From contig CAIXEA010000231.1 of assembly GCA_903918315.1 (NCBI GenBank), positions 21,046-85,045 on the forward strand: a stretch of DNA of 64,000 nucleotides, read 5' to 3'. Below are positions 1 through 8,968 of this stretch, in pieces. Each line of letters begins with the position of its first letter. Position 1 is the first letter of the stretch. This DNA is from an uncultured Acetobacteraceae bacterium (GTDB lineage: Bacteria > Pseudomonadota > Alphaproteobacteria > Acetobacterales > Acetobacteraceae). The notes under the pieces are model-generated. The model was not told the origin of the DNA. It did not search any database and saw nothing but the letters and a program-made list of their open reading frames with translations. The position numbers and the translations under genes are program-made.

Positions 1-858
1 TTTGGCCATTTTATGGGAGGGGCCGGCCGTGCGACCCCCGGTGCGCCGAAAGGCGGCCGGGCGGTCTCAATCACCGGCGTCCGTGGTGGTGTCGGCGCAA
101 CGACGATCGCGGTTAACCTCGCCTGGAATTTTGGCGTCTGGATGCGCCGGCATACCGTGCTCCTTGACCCGGATATCCATCTCGGTGCCGCCGCGTTTCT
201 CCTGAATATTCAACCCAGTGTCGGTTTGAGGATGGCGCTGGAGGCGCCGGATCGTATCGACGCACTCTTGGCCGAACGTGCCGCGCAACCAGCCGCGGAG
301 CGGTTGCACGTTCTGGCCAGTGAAGAAAAGATGTCTGTCGCAGCCAACCATGCTCAAGGTGCTGCCGCGAGTCTGGCAGAGGCTCTGAGGCGGCGGTATA
401 ACTTCATCGTAGCCGATGTCCCGTTCGCACCCGTGGCACTTTATCATGATCTGCTGGATTTGGTCGATCAACGCGTGTTGGTCATGGAGCCAACCTTGGC
501 GGCGGTTCGTGATACGGTTCGACTCCTTGCGTTGCCGAAAGGGGCAGCGCAGGATCAGCGTCCGATTGTTGTCCTGAACCGCGTAGGGCTTCCCGGTGGC
601 CTGGCTCGTCGGCAGGTTGAAGATGCGCTGAAGATGAAAGTCGATGTCGCGATTCCCGATCTGCCACGTCAGGTTGGTCAGGCGGCCACGATGGGTGAAC
701 CTGCTATGGGCAAAAGTGTCGCATTCCGATCGGGCATCCGTGAGCTCACCGCCTTGGTGGCTGGCGTCCAAATGATCGAAGCTGGGTCTGATCCTAAGGA
801 TCGTGCCGCGGCGACCGGGAAACGGCAGCGTATCCGTCTTCGTCGTTCGGCCGCCTGA
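1..858 (+). CDS. cpaE: CpaE/TadZ-type pilus assembly ATPase, 5' partial
   Basis: A MinD/ParA-like P-loop protein of the Tad (Flp) pilus machine, which in this family localises the pilus assembly at the membrane or pole. An atypical Walker A (G-V-R-G-G-V-G-A-T-T) lies about 30 residues in; it lacks the Lys before the final Thr pair, as is usual in CpaE/TadZ. A D-P-D-I-H-L-G-A-A stretch (switch I-like) and an A-D-V-P motif (Walker B-like) follow. The frame is open to the left edge. The first in-frame ATG is at 13 with no clear ribosome site, and CpaE proteins normally carry a further N-terminal receiver-like domain, so the true start is probably outside the window. cpaF begins 2 bases after its stop, so the two are co-transcribed. 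Assignment rests on motifs and neighbours. Confidence 0.85.
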   Translation, partial: FGHFMGGAGRATPGAPKGGRAVSITGVRGGVGATTIAVNLAWNFGVWMRRHTVLLDPDIHLGAAAFLLNIQPSVGLRMALEAPDRIDALLAERAAQPAAERLHVLASEEKMSVAANHAQGAAASLAEALRRRYNFIVADVPFAPVALYHDLLDLVDQRVLVMEPTLAAVRDTVRLLALPKGAAQDQRPIVVLNRVGLPGGLARRQVEDALKMKVDVAIPDLPRQVGQAATMGEPAMGKSVAFRSGIRELTALVAGVQMIEAGSDPKDRAAATGKRQRIRLRRSAA

Positions 859-860
859 CA

Positions 861-2240
861 ATGTTGCCCCCGCCAACCTTCGGGCGGCGTTCACAACCAC
901 TGGTGAATGGCGCGCCCTCTCAATCGATCGCCCCTGAGCCGACCATGGGGCAGTCCCCATTGCTCGCGGCACTGCCGGAGTCATCGATAACGGATTTACG
1001 TAACGCCTGTATGTCGCGCCTGGATCCCAACGCGGTCGCGTTCATGTCGTCTGAGCGCCTTTCACAGGATCTTGAGCGACTGATATCGGAAACGGCAACA
1101 GAGCGCCGAATTCAGATCAACGCGAGGGAACAGCGCGCGCTCGCCGCCGAACTGGTTCATGATATTCTCGGGCTTGGTCCCCTGGAGCCTCTGCTTGAAG
1201 ACGACGGCATCAATGACATTATGGTCAACGGGCCCGAAAAAACCTTCGTCGAAAAAGGCGGAAAGGTGGTACTGTCGGGAATAAAATTCCGCGACGTCAC
1301 GCATTTGTCCACGATATGCCAGCGTATCGCATCATCCGTCGGTCGGCGCATCGACGAGTCAAGTCCGATGGTGGATGCGCGACTCAAAGACGGTTCACGC
1401 GTTAACATAGTGTTTCCGCCGTTGGCTTTGGATGGGCCTTATATGTCCATCCGAAAATTCAGCAAGAAATCAATCGACTTCGCGAAACTCATAGAATTCA
1501 AAGCCTTGACCGTGCCGGTTGCGCGAATCCTGGAACTCGCATCTCGTGCGCGGCTTAATGTGATTATTTCGGGCGGCACCGGGTCCGGTAAAACCACCAT
1601 GATGAACGCGCTGTCACGCATGATTGAGGTGACAGAACGGGTCGTGACCGTCGAGGACGCCGCGGAACTTCAATTTCAACAGCCTCATGTCGTCCGGCTG
1701 GAAACTCGCCCGGCCAGTCTGGAAGGGCGTGGTGAAATCAATCAGCGTGATCTGGTTCGCAACGCGTTGCGTATGCGTCCGGACCGGATCATAATCGGTG
1801 AGGTCCGTGGTGCCGAGGCCTTTGATATGCTCCAGGCCATGAATACGGGCCATGATGGCAGTATGTCGACGATCCATGCCAATACCACCCGCGATGCTTT
1901 GACGCGTATCGAGAATATGGTGCAAATGGGCAACATGGGTTTGCCCTCTCGTGCCATACGGACCCAGATCGTCGGGTCTGTTGATCTGATTATTCAGGTC
2001 GAACGCCATCGTGACGGCGGGCGCCGGGTGACGCAGGTGACAGAAGTCTGTGGGATGGAAGGCGATATCATCGCCATGAACGACATTTTCCAATTTGAAG
2101 TGTTGGGTGAAGGCCCAGACGGCAGGTTGTTCGGTAAATATAAAGTGAGCCGGGTTGCCCCCAGTTTTCAGCGTCGGTTGGCGTATTTCGGTGTTGACCG
2201 CGCTTGGCGGGCGGCCCTGGATGAGGCGGAGAACGGGTAA
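861..2240 (+). CDS. cpaF: Tad pilus secretion ATPase CpaF/TadA
   Basis: Cytoplasmic hexameric ATPase of the type II/IV secretion superfamily that powers extension (and, in Tad systems, retraction) of Flp pili. At 459 residues it has the usual family length. It shows an N-terminal region with the I-N-D-I-M-V-N-G motif near residue 115, a Walker [10 protein letters not shown] near residue 240, an Asp-box segment and a Walker B-like [11 protein letters not shown] near residue 310, followed by the His box S-M-S-T-I-H-A-N. It sits between cpaE and tadB. Its TAA stop overlaps the tadB start as TAATG, which suggests translational coupling. Confidence 0.95.
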   Translation: MLPPPTFGRRSQPLVNGAPSQSIAPEPTMGQSPLLAALPESSITDLRNACMSRLDPNAVAFMSSERLSQDLERLISETATERRIQINAREQRALAAELVHDILGLGPLEPLLEDDGINDIMVNGPEKTFVEKGGKVVLSGIKFRDVTHLSTICQRIASSVGRRIDESSPMVDARLKDGSRVNIVFPPLALDGPYMSIRKFSKKSIDFAKLIEFKALTVPVARILELASRARLNVIISGGTGSGKTTMMNALSRMIEVTERVVTVEDAAELQFQQPHVVRLETRPASLEGRGEINQRDLVRNALRMRPDRIIIGEVRGAEAFDMLQAMNTGHDGSMSTIHANTTRDALTRIENMVQMGNMGLPSRAIRTQIVGSVDLIIQVERHRDGGRRVTQVTEVCGMEGDIIAMNDIFQFEVLGEGPDGRLFGKYKVSRVAPSFQRRLAYFGVDRAWRAALDEAENG

Positions 2241-3208
2241 TGGCGCACGCCCATCTTCAGTATCTTCTGCTGGTTGGCGCCGGACTCTGTTTGCTTGGTC
2301 TGATCGCGAGTGGTCTTTTGGTCACCCATTCGCAGAAAATGGAAGAAAAGCGCCAGGCACGCGTGGCGTCCATCATCGCACCGCATTTTCGGCGCGCGCA
2401 GGTCGAAGTGTCGGCGTTTACCATCGCGCGCGACCCACGTGATCAGTCGTTTCTGGGGTTCCTGGGGTGGGTGTTCGGCCTCAATTTGAATAAGACCGAG
2501 CTCTATCCCACCAAATGGTGGATCATCCTGATCGGGACACTCGGGGTCACGAAGATCGGACAGATCATTACAGCTGATTTTTTGGATATCTATGGCCTGA
2601 TCGCCATGCCGTTCGCGTGGGCGCTGTTGAGCCGCAATTTTTTTGGGTATTTCGAAAACCGGCGCCAACAGCAACTCTTGGGTGAGTTCCCGGATGCCCT
2701 CGAGATGATCGTGCGCGCTATCCGCGTTGGCATTCCGGTGGCGGAAGCAATGCGCGCGGTCTCCCGTGAAGCGCCGCCAGCCACAGCAGCAGAATTTTTA
2801 CGGCTCACTGAGCAGATTTCCGTTGGGATGACCTGGGAGGAAGCCCTCAATGAGATGGCGCGGCGGACTGGCCTCGCGGAGTATCGATTCTTCTCAACGA
2901 CTCTGATCTTACAGGCCCAAACCGGCGGCACATTGAGCGATACGCTTGAAGGGCTAGCGGATGTTATCCGCAGGCGCGCGGCACTGAAGTCCAAGGGTAA
3001 GGCTATGACCTCGGAAGCACGCGCGTCTTCGGGTATCCTGGCATGCCTTCCCTTCGTGACCGCGCTTGCCCTGTGGTTCATCAATCCCGAATATATCGGA
3101 ATATTGTTCACAGACCCATCAGGTAAGCAGTTGTTAGGACTGGCCTTCCTCATGCTGGGTTTTGGCATGCTTATGATCCGCAAAATCATCAAGAGTGTTC
3201 TTCCATGA
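2240..3208 (+). CDS. tadB: Tad pilus inner-membrane platform protein TadB
   Basis: Polytopic inner-membrane protein of the T2SSF (GspF) family, one of the two platform subunits that work with CpaF. The 322 residues begin with a hydrophobic segment (about 7-27), have two further membrane segments around 90-135, then the cytoplasmic T2SSF domain (G-E-F-P-D-A-L-E-M-I-V-R-A, followed by G-G-T-L-S-D-T-L-E), and end with two C-terminal membrane helices. The start overlaps the cpaF stop by one base and its own stop overlaps tadC by four (ATGA), so all four pilus genes form one translationally coupled unit. Confidence 0.92.
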   Translation: MAHAHLQYLLLVGAGLCLLGLIASGLLVTHSQKMEEKRQARVASIIAPHFRRAQVEVSAFTIARDPRDQSFLGFLGWVFGLNLNKTELYPTKWWIILIGTLGVTKIGQIITADFLDIYGLIAMPFAWALLSRNFFGYFENRRQQQLLGEFPDALEMIVRAIRVGIPVAEAMRAVSREAPPATAAEFLRLTEQISVGMTWEEALNEMARRTGLAEYRFFSTTLILQAQTGGTLSDTLEGLADVIRRRAALKSKGKAMTSEARASSGILACLPFVTALALWFINPEYIGILFTDPSGKQLLGLAFLMLGFGMLMIRKIIKSVLP

Positions 3209-4149
3209 CCGGTTTTCTGCTGGCAATGGCCGGCTTCCTCCTGCTCATGCTGATGTTGTCCGGTGCCTTGTTGCTGCAGGACGTCAAGAAGGCCGATATT
3301 TTGGCCGCCCGCATCCGGGTGATCCATGGTGAGGCGCCTGCGGACGACTCGGTACGAAATCAAGGTGAAATGGTGCGGAGTATGGCGACCCGTGTCGTCT
3401 CTGGCATCGGCACCAGCCTTTTGCGCAGTGGTTTGATCCCGGTTGCAACCAAGGCCGAGTTGGAAGTCATGTTGGCAACGGCTGGCCTGCGGGGGCCACA
3501 GGGCCTGAATGTCTTTTTAGGGAGCAAAATCCTTTCGCCGGTCTGTTTCGTTCTGCTTGGATGGGTCATAGCCTCACGGGTCGACATGCTGTCAGGCCTG
3601 AATATCGTGACATTGCCGATTATGGGTGTGATCGGGCTTATTTTTCCTGATTGGATTATTGGCAGTCGGCGCAAGAAATATCTTGTCCGGCTGGAAGAAG
3701 GCTTACCCGATGCGCTGGACATGATGGTGATTTGCACCCAGTCCGGCTTGGGTCTCGGGCCTTCGGTCGTGCGCGTCGCGGACGAACTGCGTCACTCCTA
3801 TCGCGAACTCGCGTTGGAGTTTGCCTTGACGGCCAATGAGCTGCAGATCTCGACCGACAGCAGGGGCGCATTGATCAACCTGGGCATGCGATCAGGCCTG
3901 GAAAGCTTTAAGCGATTTGCCGGGACGATGGTGCAGACCATTCAATATGGAACGCCTGTCACCGATGCGTTCCGCGTACTCTCCATCGAATTGCGCGCGG
4001 AAATGCTCGTTAAATTTGAAGAAAGGGCGGCCCGGCTACCGGTGATGCTAACCATGCCAATGATCGTCTTCATCTTGCCTTGCGTGTTCATCATCGCCGG
4101 TGGACCGGCCATGATTCAGGTTTCGCGCTCGTTCGCATCAGGGCATTGA
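3205..4149 (+). CDS. tadC: Tad pilus inner-membrane platform protein TadC
   Basis: Second T2SSF-type platform subunit of the Flp pilus machine, paralogous to TadB. The 314 residues have a hydrophobic N-terminus (about 4-22), a membrane pair around 110-150, the soluble domain with E-E-G-L-P-D-A-L-D-M-M-V-I, and a C-terminal hydrophobic helix (M-P-M-I-V-F-I-L-P). It starts inside the tadB stop (ATGA overlap). After its stop there are 109 bases before the next gene, and the tight coupling ends here. Confidence 0.92.
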   Translation: MTGFLLAMAGFLLLMLMLSGALLLQDVKKADILAARIRVIHGEAPADDSVRNQGEMVRSMATRVVSGIGTSLLRSGLIPVATKAELEVMLATAGLRGPQGLNVFLGSKILSPVCFVLLGWVIASRVDMLSGLNIVTLPIMGVIGLIFPDWIIGSRRKKYLVRLEEGLPDALDMMVICTQSGLGLGPSVVRVADELRHSYRELALEFALTANELQISTDSRGALINLGMRSGLESFKRFAGTMVQTIQYGTPVTDAFRVLSIELRAEMLVKFEERAARLPVMLTMPMIVFILPCVFIIAGGPAMIQVSRSFASGH

Positions 4150-4258
4150 AGGTGGGGCGCACTGGGCTCAGACAGGCCCGGCTCACCGAAGCCGGCGATC
4201 CTGGCTAGACTCAGCGCCAACTGCCGTCTGATCTGCATTCAACATAAGGGGTACGGAA

Positions 4259-5392
4259 ATGCCAGGGTCTCTTGCGCGGTATGCCGTATTGTTGCTGCTT
4301 GCCATGGCTGGGTGTTCCGATGGGGGGGCCAACCGCGCCCGGAATTACCCCAGCATCAAGGTTGCTGAAGAAGCATTACGGGGTGGCTCCGCGCAGATTG
4401 CATTGCAGGTCGCGCAAGGGGTCTTAACGCATGAGCCGAATAATGTAGATGCTCTCCTGACCCAGGGCGACGCACAAACATCCCTGGGCCTGTTGGAGGA
4501 AGCGAGCACCTCCTACCAGAAGGCGCTGAAACTCCAACCGGGCTCGGTGCATGGCAAGACCGGTTTGGGGCGGATACGGCTTATCAGTAATCCGACCGAG
4601 GCAATCGGACTGTTTGAGGACGTGCTGCGGGTTGAACCCCAAAATGTCGTCGTGATGAACAATTTGGGCATCGCGAACGACCTGCTGGGACAACACCAGG
4701 AAGCTCAGGCCGTTTACCGAAAAATTGGGGTAATAAAGCCCGATATGGTTGCCGCACGCATCAATCTCGCGTTGTCGCTCGCGATGACGGGGCAATCGGG
4801 TGAGGCGCTGCGGCTCATCGAACCCTACGTCAACGACGCTGATGCGACCCCAAAAATTCGGCACGATTACGCTGCGATCCTGGCAATGGGTGGTAAAGAG
4901 TCCCAGGCTGAGGAGGTGCTTCGCCGGGATTTGTCGTCGGAGGAGGTGCGTGTCGCGATGCAAGCCTATCGCGATCAAAGGCAAGGTGGATTTCCGAGTG
5001 CCTCACAGGCGATGGGTCCAGTGGTCGCTGAGCCCGCTCTTCCTCGTGTCGAACGTCCTGCCTCGGAACCGCCGGCTCAAATGACCCCCGTCGCACTGCC
5101 TGCCGCGTCAGAGGCAGCGCCCCATGCCGCAACTGGGGGAGCTGGCAAAAATTCTGTTGAACTGGGCGTTTTTCTGTCGAGTGATGCTGCTCAAACGAAA
5201 TGGAAATCACTGCTGAAGAAGCTTCCGGATGCGCTTTCCGGTCACAATTTCCGGATCTCACAAACGGAGCAGGATGGGAAAGCCGCCTGGCGTCTTCTCA
5301 CCGATGGGTTTCCTGATCAGCAGGCGGTGCGGTCATTCTGCGAAAAACTGCATACCATCAAGGCGACCTGCCATTTGGCGCGGGGTGGCTGA
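4259..5392 (+). CDS. tadD: TadD-type TPR lipoprotein with C-terminal SPOR-like domain
   Basis: Predicted lipoprotein of the Tad locus. The N-terminus has a signal peptide with lipobox L-A-M-A-G-C, modified Cys at residue 19. Residues about 34-240 form consecutive TPR helices with A-L-L-T-Q-G-D-A, G-L-G-R-I and N-N-L-G-I-A type repeats, matching TadD, which is thought to act as a pilotin or assembly factor. A Pro/Ala-rich linker follows. Residues 299-377 (S-V-E-L-G-V-F-L onward, ending with a Cys pair) look like a SPOR domain, a fold that binds denuded peptidoglycan. A good ribosome site (AAGGGG) precedes the ATG at 4259. The SPOR assignment is by pattern only. Confidence 0.82.
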   Translation: MPGSLARYAVLLLLAMAGCSDGGANRARNYPSIKVAEEALRGGSAQIALQVAQGVLTHEPNNVDALLTQGDAQTSLGLLEEASTSYQKALKLQPGSVHGKTGLGRIRLISNPTEAIGLFEDVLRVEPQNVVVMNNLGIANDLLGQHQEAQAVYRKIGVIKPDMVAARINLALSLAMTGQSGEALRLIEPYVNDADATPKIRHDYAAILAMGGKESQAEEVLRRDLSSEEVRVAMQAYRDQRQGGFPSASQAMGPVVAEPALPRVERPASEPPAQMTPVALPAASEAAPHAATGGAGKNSVELGVFLSSDAAQTKWKSLLKKLPDALSGHNFRISQTEQDGKAAWRLLTDGFPDQQAVRSFCEKLHTIKATCHLARGG

Positions 5393-5398
5393 CCGCGG

Positions 5399-6244
5399 TC
5401 ATATCGGAACCGAGCCGCCCATGGTCGTACGGTGCATCAGTCGCCGTAAAGGCATGTCATAGTCCTGGATCGCACGATGTTGGACCATGCAGTTGTCCCA
5501 CATCAATACATCACCGACCCGCCATTGATGCCGGTAAATAAAGGCTGGCTTCACGATATGATCTGACAGGGCGGCGATCAGAATATCGGCTTCCGCCGGC
5601 TCCAGTCCTTCGATGGATGTGCAATCATCGCGCATCACATAGAGGCATTTTCGTCCCGTGTGCGGGTGGGTTCGGACAATCGGATGCCGTACGGGGGGAT
5701 TGCGATCGATTTCTGACTGTTTCGGTGGAAATGCCCGTTTGCGACCCTTGAAGTCGAACACCGCTGTTCGATTTTCGATGTGCGACCGAAGGCTCTCTGG
5801 CAAGGCATCCCAGGCCGCGGCGGCACTGGCAAATTCGGTATCACCAAGGCTTAATCCTGAAAGATCTGGCACCTCAAGCGCGTACAGCATCGTGCCCCGA
5901 GGCGGGCGGGCGGTGTAGCACATGTCGCTGTGCCAGTTCTCGCCCGCTCGTTTGATGCCGATCGGTGCGCCATTTTCTGTGATATTCGATACGACAACGA
6001 TTTCGGGGCTGCCGGTCACGCTCCAGCGTTCGCTGAAAATATTGTATTCGATTTCGCCAAACCGGCGGGTGAAGGCAACCTGCTGAGGCGGGGTGATCTG
6101 TTGATCGCGGAAGAAGATGACACCGTGCTGATTATACGCATCGTCAATCGCCGCGAAGGTCGTATCGTCCATGGGGGACGCCAAATCGACCCCACGGATC
6201 TCCGCGCCCAAAACGGCACCGGTCGGAATGATTTCCATTGCCAC
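5399..6244 (-). CDS. TauD/TfdA-family Fe(II)/2-oxoglutarate dioxygenase
   Basis: A 281-residue non-haem iron oxygenase of the TauD/TfdA family, which couples 2-oxoglutarate decarboxylation to substrate hydroxylation. The metal-binding H-x-D is visible as N-W-H-S-D-M, and the distal His as [10 protein letters not shown], preceded by [12 protein letters not shown] conserved Arg that would bind 2-oxoglutarate lies near the C-terminus (P-L-R-R-L-M-H-R). It is 19 bases downstream of a GMC oxidoreductase on the same strand, so the two are probably co-transcribed. It converges on the tadD-like gene with only 6 bases between stops. The substrate cannot be told from sequence. Confidence 0.88.
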   Translation of the reverse strand: MAMEIIPTGAVLGAEIRGVDLASPMDDTTFAAIDDAYNQHGVIFFRDQQITPPQQVAFTRRFGEIEYNIFSERWSVTGSPEIVVVSNITENGAPIGIKRAGENWHSDMCYTARPPRGTMLYALEVPDLSGLSLGDTEFASAAAAWDALPESLRSHIENRTAVFDFKGRKRAFPPKQSEIDRNPPVRHPIVRTHPHTGRKCLYVMRDDCTSIEGLEPAEADILIAALSDHIVKPAFIYRHQWRVGDVLMWDNCMVQHRAIQDYDMPLRRLMHRTTMGGSVPI

Positions 6245-6263
6245 GGTCGTGTCCTCCCCAGGT

Positions 6264-7877
6264 TTATGCGGCGTTGGCCAGAGGCGCCCGCCCCCGGATC
6301 ATGTCGGAGGCCTTTTCCGCGATCATGATCGTTGGCGCATTGGTGTTCCCAGATGCGACCGTCGGCATGATGGAGGCATCAACCACCCGAATACCGTCCA
6401 GGCCGTGGACCCGGAGTTCCGCATCCACCACCGCCATCGCGTCCGGCCCCATCTTGCAGGTGCTGGTCTGGTGGAAGGTTGTACCACCCGTGCGGCGGGC
6501 ATAATCCAGCAGTTCGTCGTCCGATTGCACCTGCGGTCCAGGCAAATACTCAGATTCGATGAAGCGGCGCAGATGATCTGTCTCCAGGAATGTCCGGCAC
6601 AGACGTAGGCTGTCGATGATCGTGCGCTGGTCATTGTCCGCCGACAGGTAATTGGGAAACATCGCCGGCGTATCCCGAGGATCCGCGCTGCGCAGCTTTA
6701 ATTCCCCCCGGCTATCCGGGCGCAGTTGGTAGCCGATAAGCGTGAAGCCGGAAAAATCGTGGAGCCCTTTGGCGGGATTGTCGGCACTGAAGGGAGAGAG
6801 GGTAAATTTCACGTCCGGCGTCGCGTATTCCGGCCGGGTGCGGGCGAACAGCGCAACCGGGCCAACCCCCATGGTCAGGGGGCCTCGCCGGCGGAAGATG
6901 TAGTCCATCCCAACAGCGAGCTTGCGCAATGGATTTAACATCGTATCGTTCAACGTGATCGCCTGGTTGCAGCGCAATTTTACCGCACCCGAATAGTGGT
7001 CCTGAAGGCTTTGCCCCACGCCGGGCAGGGCATGCACCACCGGAATTCCATGCTCCCGCAGATGTTCGGCCGGACCGACGCCCGACAGCAGCAGGATATG
7101 GGGAGAGCCGATGGCGCCGCCGCACAGGATCACCTCCCGCCGGGCCCGGATAACCTTCTTCTGGCCGTTCTCTTCGAACGCGACCCCGACGGCGCGCTTG
7201 CCTTCGAAGACCACTCGCTCCGTCAAGGCGCGCGTGATGACCCGCAGGTTGGGGCGCTTCATCGCCGGCTTCAGATAGCCGACAGCGGTGGACCATCGCT
7301 TGCCGTTTTTGGTCGTGGTTTGCTGGTAGCCAACCCCTTCCTGGTCTTTGCCGTTGAAATCGTTGTTGCGGGGATAGCCGAGCTGCACCGCCGCCTCAAC
7401 AAACGCGTCGCAGATGGGATGCGTATAGCGCACATCCGAGACCGCCAGCGGCCCATCGGACCCATGCCAATCGTCGCTGCCGCGTTCCTGGCTTTCCGAT
7501 CGCCGGAAATAGGGCAGCACGTCGGTGGACGACCAGCCGGGGTTCCCAAGTTGCCGCCAGTGATCGAAATCCTCATGCTGGCGGCGGATGTAGATCATGC
7601 CGTTGATCGACGACGATCCGCCCAGGACCTTGCCGCGCGGCCAATACATTTGGCGACCGGTGCTGTCCGGTTCGGTATTGAACATCCAATTCACTTTGGG
7701 GTCCGCGAAGGTCTTGCCGAAGCCCAGCGGGACATGGATCCAGAAGTGGTTGTCGTTGCCACCCGCTTCCAGCAGCGCGACGGTGGTGGTTGGGTCCTCG
7801 GTCAGGCGCGCGGCCATCACGCAGCCCGCTGATCCTGCGCCGACGACGACGAAATCGGCTTCCAAGGTCTCGGCCAT
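6264..7877 (-). CDS. GMC-family FAD oxidoreductase (choline/alcohol dehydrogenase type)
   Basis: A 537-residue glucose-methanol-choline family flavoenzyme. The N-terminus has the FAD-binding G-A-G-S-A-G (residues 13-18) and the ribose-binding Glu in L-L-E-A-G. The GMC signature G-S-S-S-I-N-G-M-I is present, as are the C-terminal catalytic region [11 protein letters not shown] and the FAD-binding [13 protein letters not shown]. These enzymes oxidise primary alcohols to aldehydes; the specific alcohol is unknown. It is the first gene of a two-gene unit with the TauD-type dioxygenase and diverges from the kinase/enolase/dehydrogenase operon across 83 bases, which suggests shared regulation. Confidence 0.92.
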   Translation of the reverse strand: MAETLEADFVVVGAGSAGCVMAARLTEDPTTTVALLEAGGNDNHFWIHVPLGFGKTFADPKVNWMFNTEPDSTGRQMYWPRGKVLGGSSSINGMIYIRRQHEDFDHWRQLGNPGWSSTDVLPYFRRSESQERGSDDWHGSDGPLAVSDVRYTHPICDAFVEAAVQLGYPRNNDFNGKDQEGVGYQQTTTKNGKRWSTAVGYLKPAMKRPNLRVITRALTERVVFEGKRAVGVAFEENGQKKVIRARREVILCGGAIGSPHILLLSGVGPAEHLREHGIPVVHALPGVGQSLQDHYSGAVKLRCNQAITLNDTMLNPLRKLAVGMDYIFRRRGPLTMGVGPVALFARTRPEYATPDVKFTLSPFSADNPAKGLHDFSGFTLIGYQLRPDSRGELKLRSADPRDTPAMFPNYLSADNDQRTIIDSLRLCRTFLETDHLRRFIESEYLPGPQVQSDDELLDYARRTGGTTFHQTSTCKMGPDAMAVVDAELRVHGLDGIRVVDASIMPTVASGNTNAPTIMIAEKASDMIRGRAPLANAA

Positions 7878-7960
7878 GGTGTTTCTTCCCCCGCTTTGCT
7901 CTTGGCTGTAGTCTGCGCGGCGGATGCGCCAACCTCAAGGGGCGCGGCAGCGGAAGCGGC

Positions 7961-8968
7961 ATGACCATCGAAATCCCACCACCCGAGATCCTCGCGGCGC
8001 TGCGCCGGATGCACCTGCTGACCGGCGCGTCCGCCCGCGGTGAGCGTCTGACGGGCGGCGTATCGTCCGACATCTGGCGCATCGATCTGCCCGCCGGGTC
8101 GGTGTGTATCAAACGCGCCTTGGCGAAGCTGAAGGTAGCGGCCGACTGGCGAGCGCCGGTGGAGCGCAACGTGTATGAGGCGCGGTGGATGCAACGGGCC
8201 GCCGCTGCCGTGCCGGGCGCCGCACCGACCTTGCTCGGCCAGGACAGCCAGTCCGGTGCATTGGCGATGGCCTTTCTGCCACCCGACGACCATCCGCTGT
8301 GGAAGGCGCAGTTGCGGGACGGCCAGGCGGACCCGGATTTCGCCGCTGCTGTCGCCACCACGCTGGTGCGCATCCATGCCGCTACCGCCTGCGCCCCGTC
8401 GGTAGCAGCCGATTTTCCCACCGATGCCATTTTCTTCGACATCAGGCTGGAGCCCTATTTGCTCGCAACCGCCCGCGCCCATCCGGCGCTGGCCCCGCGG
8501 CTGCACACGCTGGTGGCCACCACGCAGGCCAACAAGCGGGCCCTGGTGCATGGCGATGTCAGCCCCAAGAACATCCTGCGAGGGCCCGTCGGTCCGGTGT
8601 TTCTGGACGCCGAATGCGCCTGGTGGGGGGATCCGGCCTTCGATCTCGCCTTTTGCCTCAATCACCTGCTGCTCAAATGCCTGTGGACCCCCGCCGCGAC
8701 GGATGGCTTCTTCGCTTGTTTCGACGCCATGGCCGAAGCTTACCGAAGCCAAATTACCTGGGAGGCGCCGGCAGACACCGAACGCCGGGCCGCGCATCTG
8801 CTGCCAGGCCTGTTCCTGGCCAGGGTGGATGGAAAATCCCCTGCCGAGTACATCACCGATCCCGCCGACAAGGACCGGGTGCGCCGCGTGGCCACGGCCC
8901 TTCTCTCCACCCCACCCGACAGGCTTGACGCCATCCGTCAGGCCTGGACCCAGGAGCTACGCCCATGA
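7961..8968 (+). CDS. Aminoglycoside-phosphotransferase-fold small-molecule kinase
   Basis: A 335-residue APH/choline-kinase-fold protein. The catalytic loop is L-V-H-G-D-V-S-P-K-N near residues 195-204, followed by the metal-binding D in F-L-D-A-E-C-A-W-W-G-D-P-A-F-D. The N-terminal lobe has G-V-S-S-D-I-W (nucleotide loop) and V-C-I-K-R-A (ATP-binding Lys). The ATG at 7961 was chosen because an upstream in-frame extension runs back over the divergent GMC start. Its stop overlaps the enolase-like gene by 4 bases. Together with the downstream enolase and 2-hydroxyacid dehydrogenase, this suggests the substrate is a small hydroxy acid or sugar acid rather than an antibiotic; that is inference. 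Confidence 0.85.
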   Translation: MTIEIPPPEILAALRRMHLLTGASARGERLTGGVSSDIWRIDLPAGSVCIKRALAKLKVAADWRAPVERNVYEARWMQRAAAAVPGAAPTLLGQDSQSGALAMAFLPPDDHPLWKAQLRDGQADPDFAAAVATTLVRIHAATACAPSVAADFPTDAIFFDIRLEPYLLATARAHPALAPRLHTLVATTQANKRALVHGDVSPKNILRGPVGPVFLDAECAWWGDPAFDLAFCLNHLLLKCLWTPAATDGFFACFDAMAEAYRSQITWEAPADTERRAAHLLPGLFLARVDGKSPAEYITDPADKDRVRRVATALLSTPPDRLDAIRQAWTQELRP

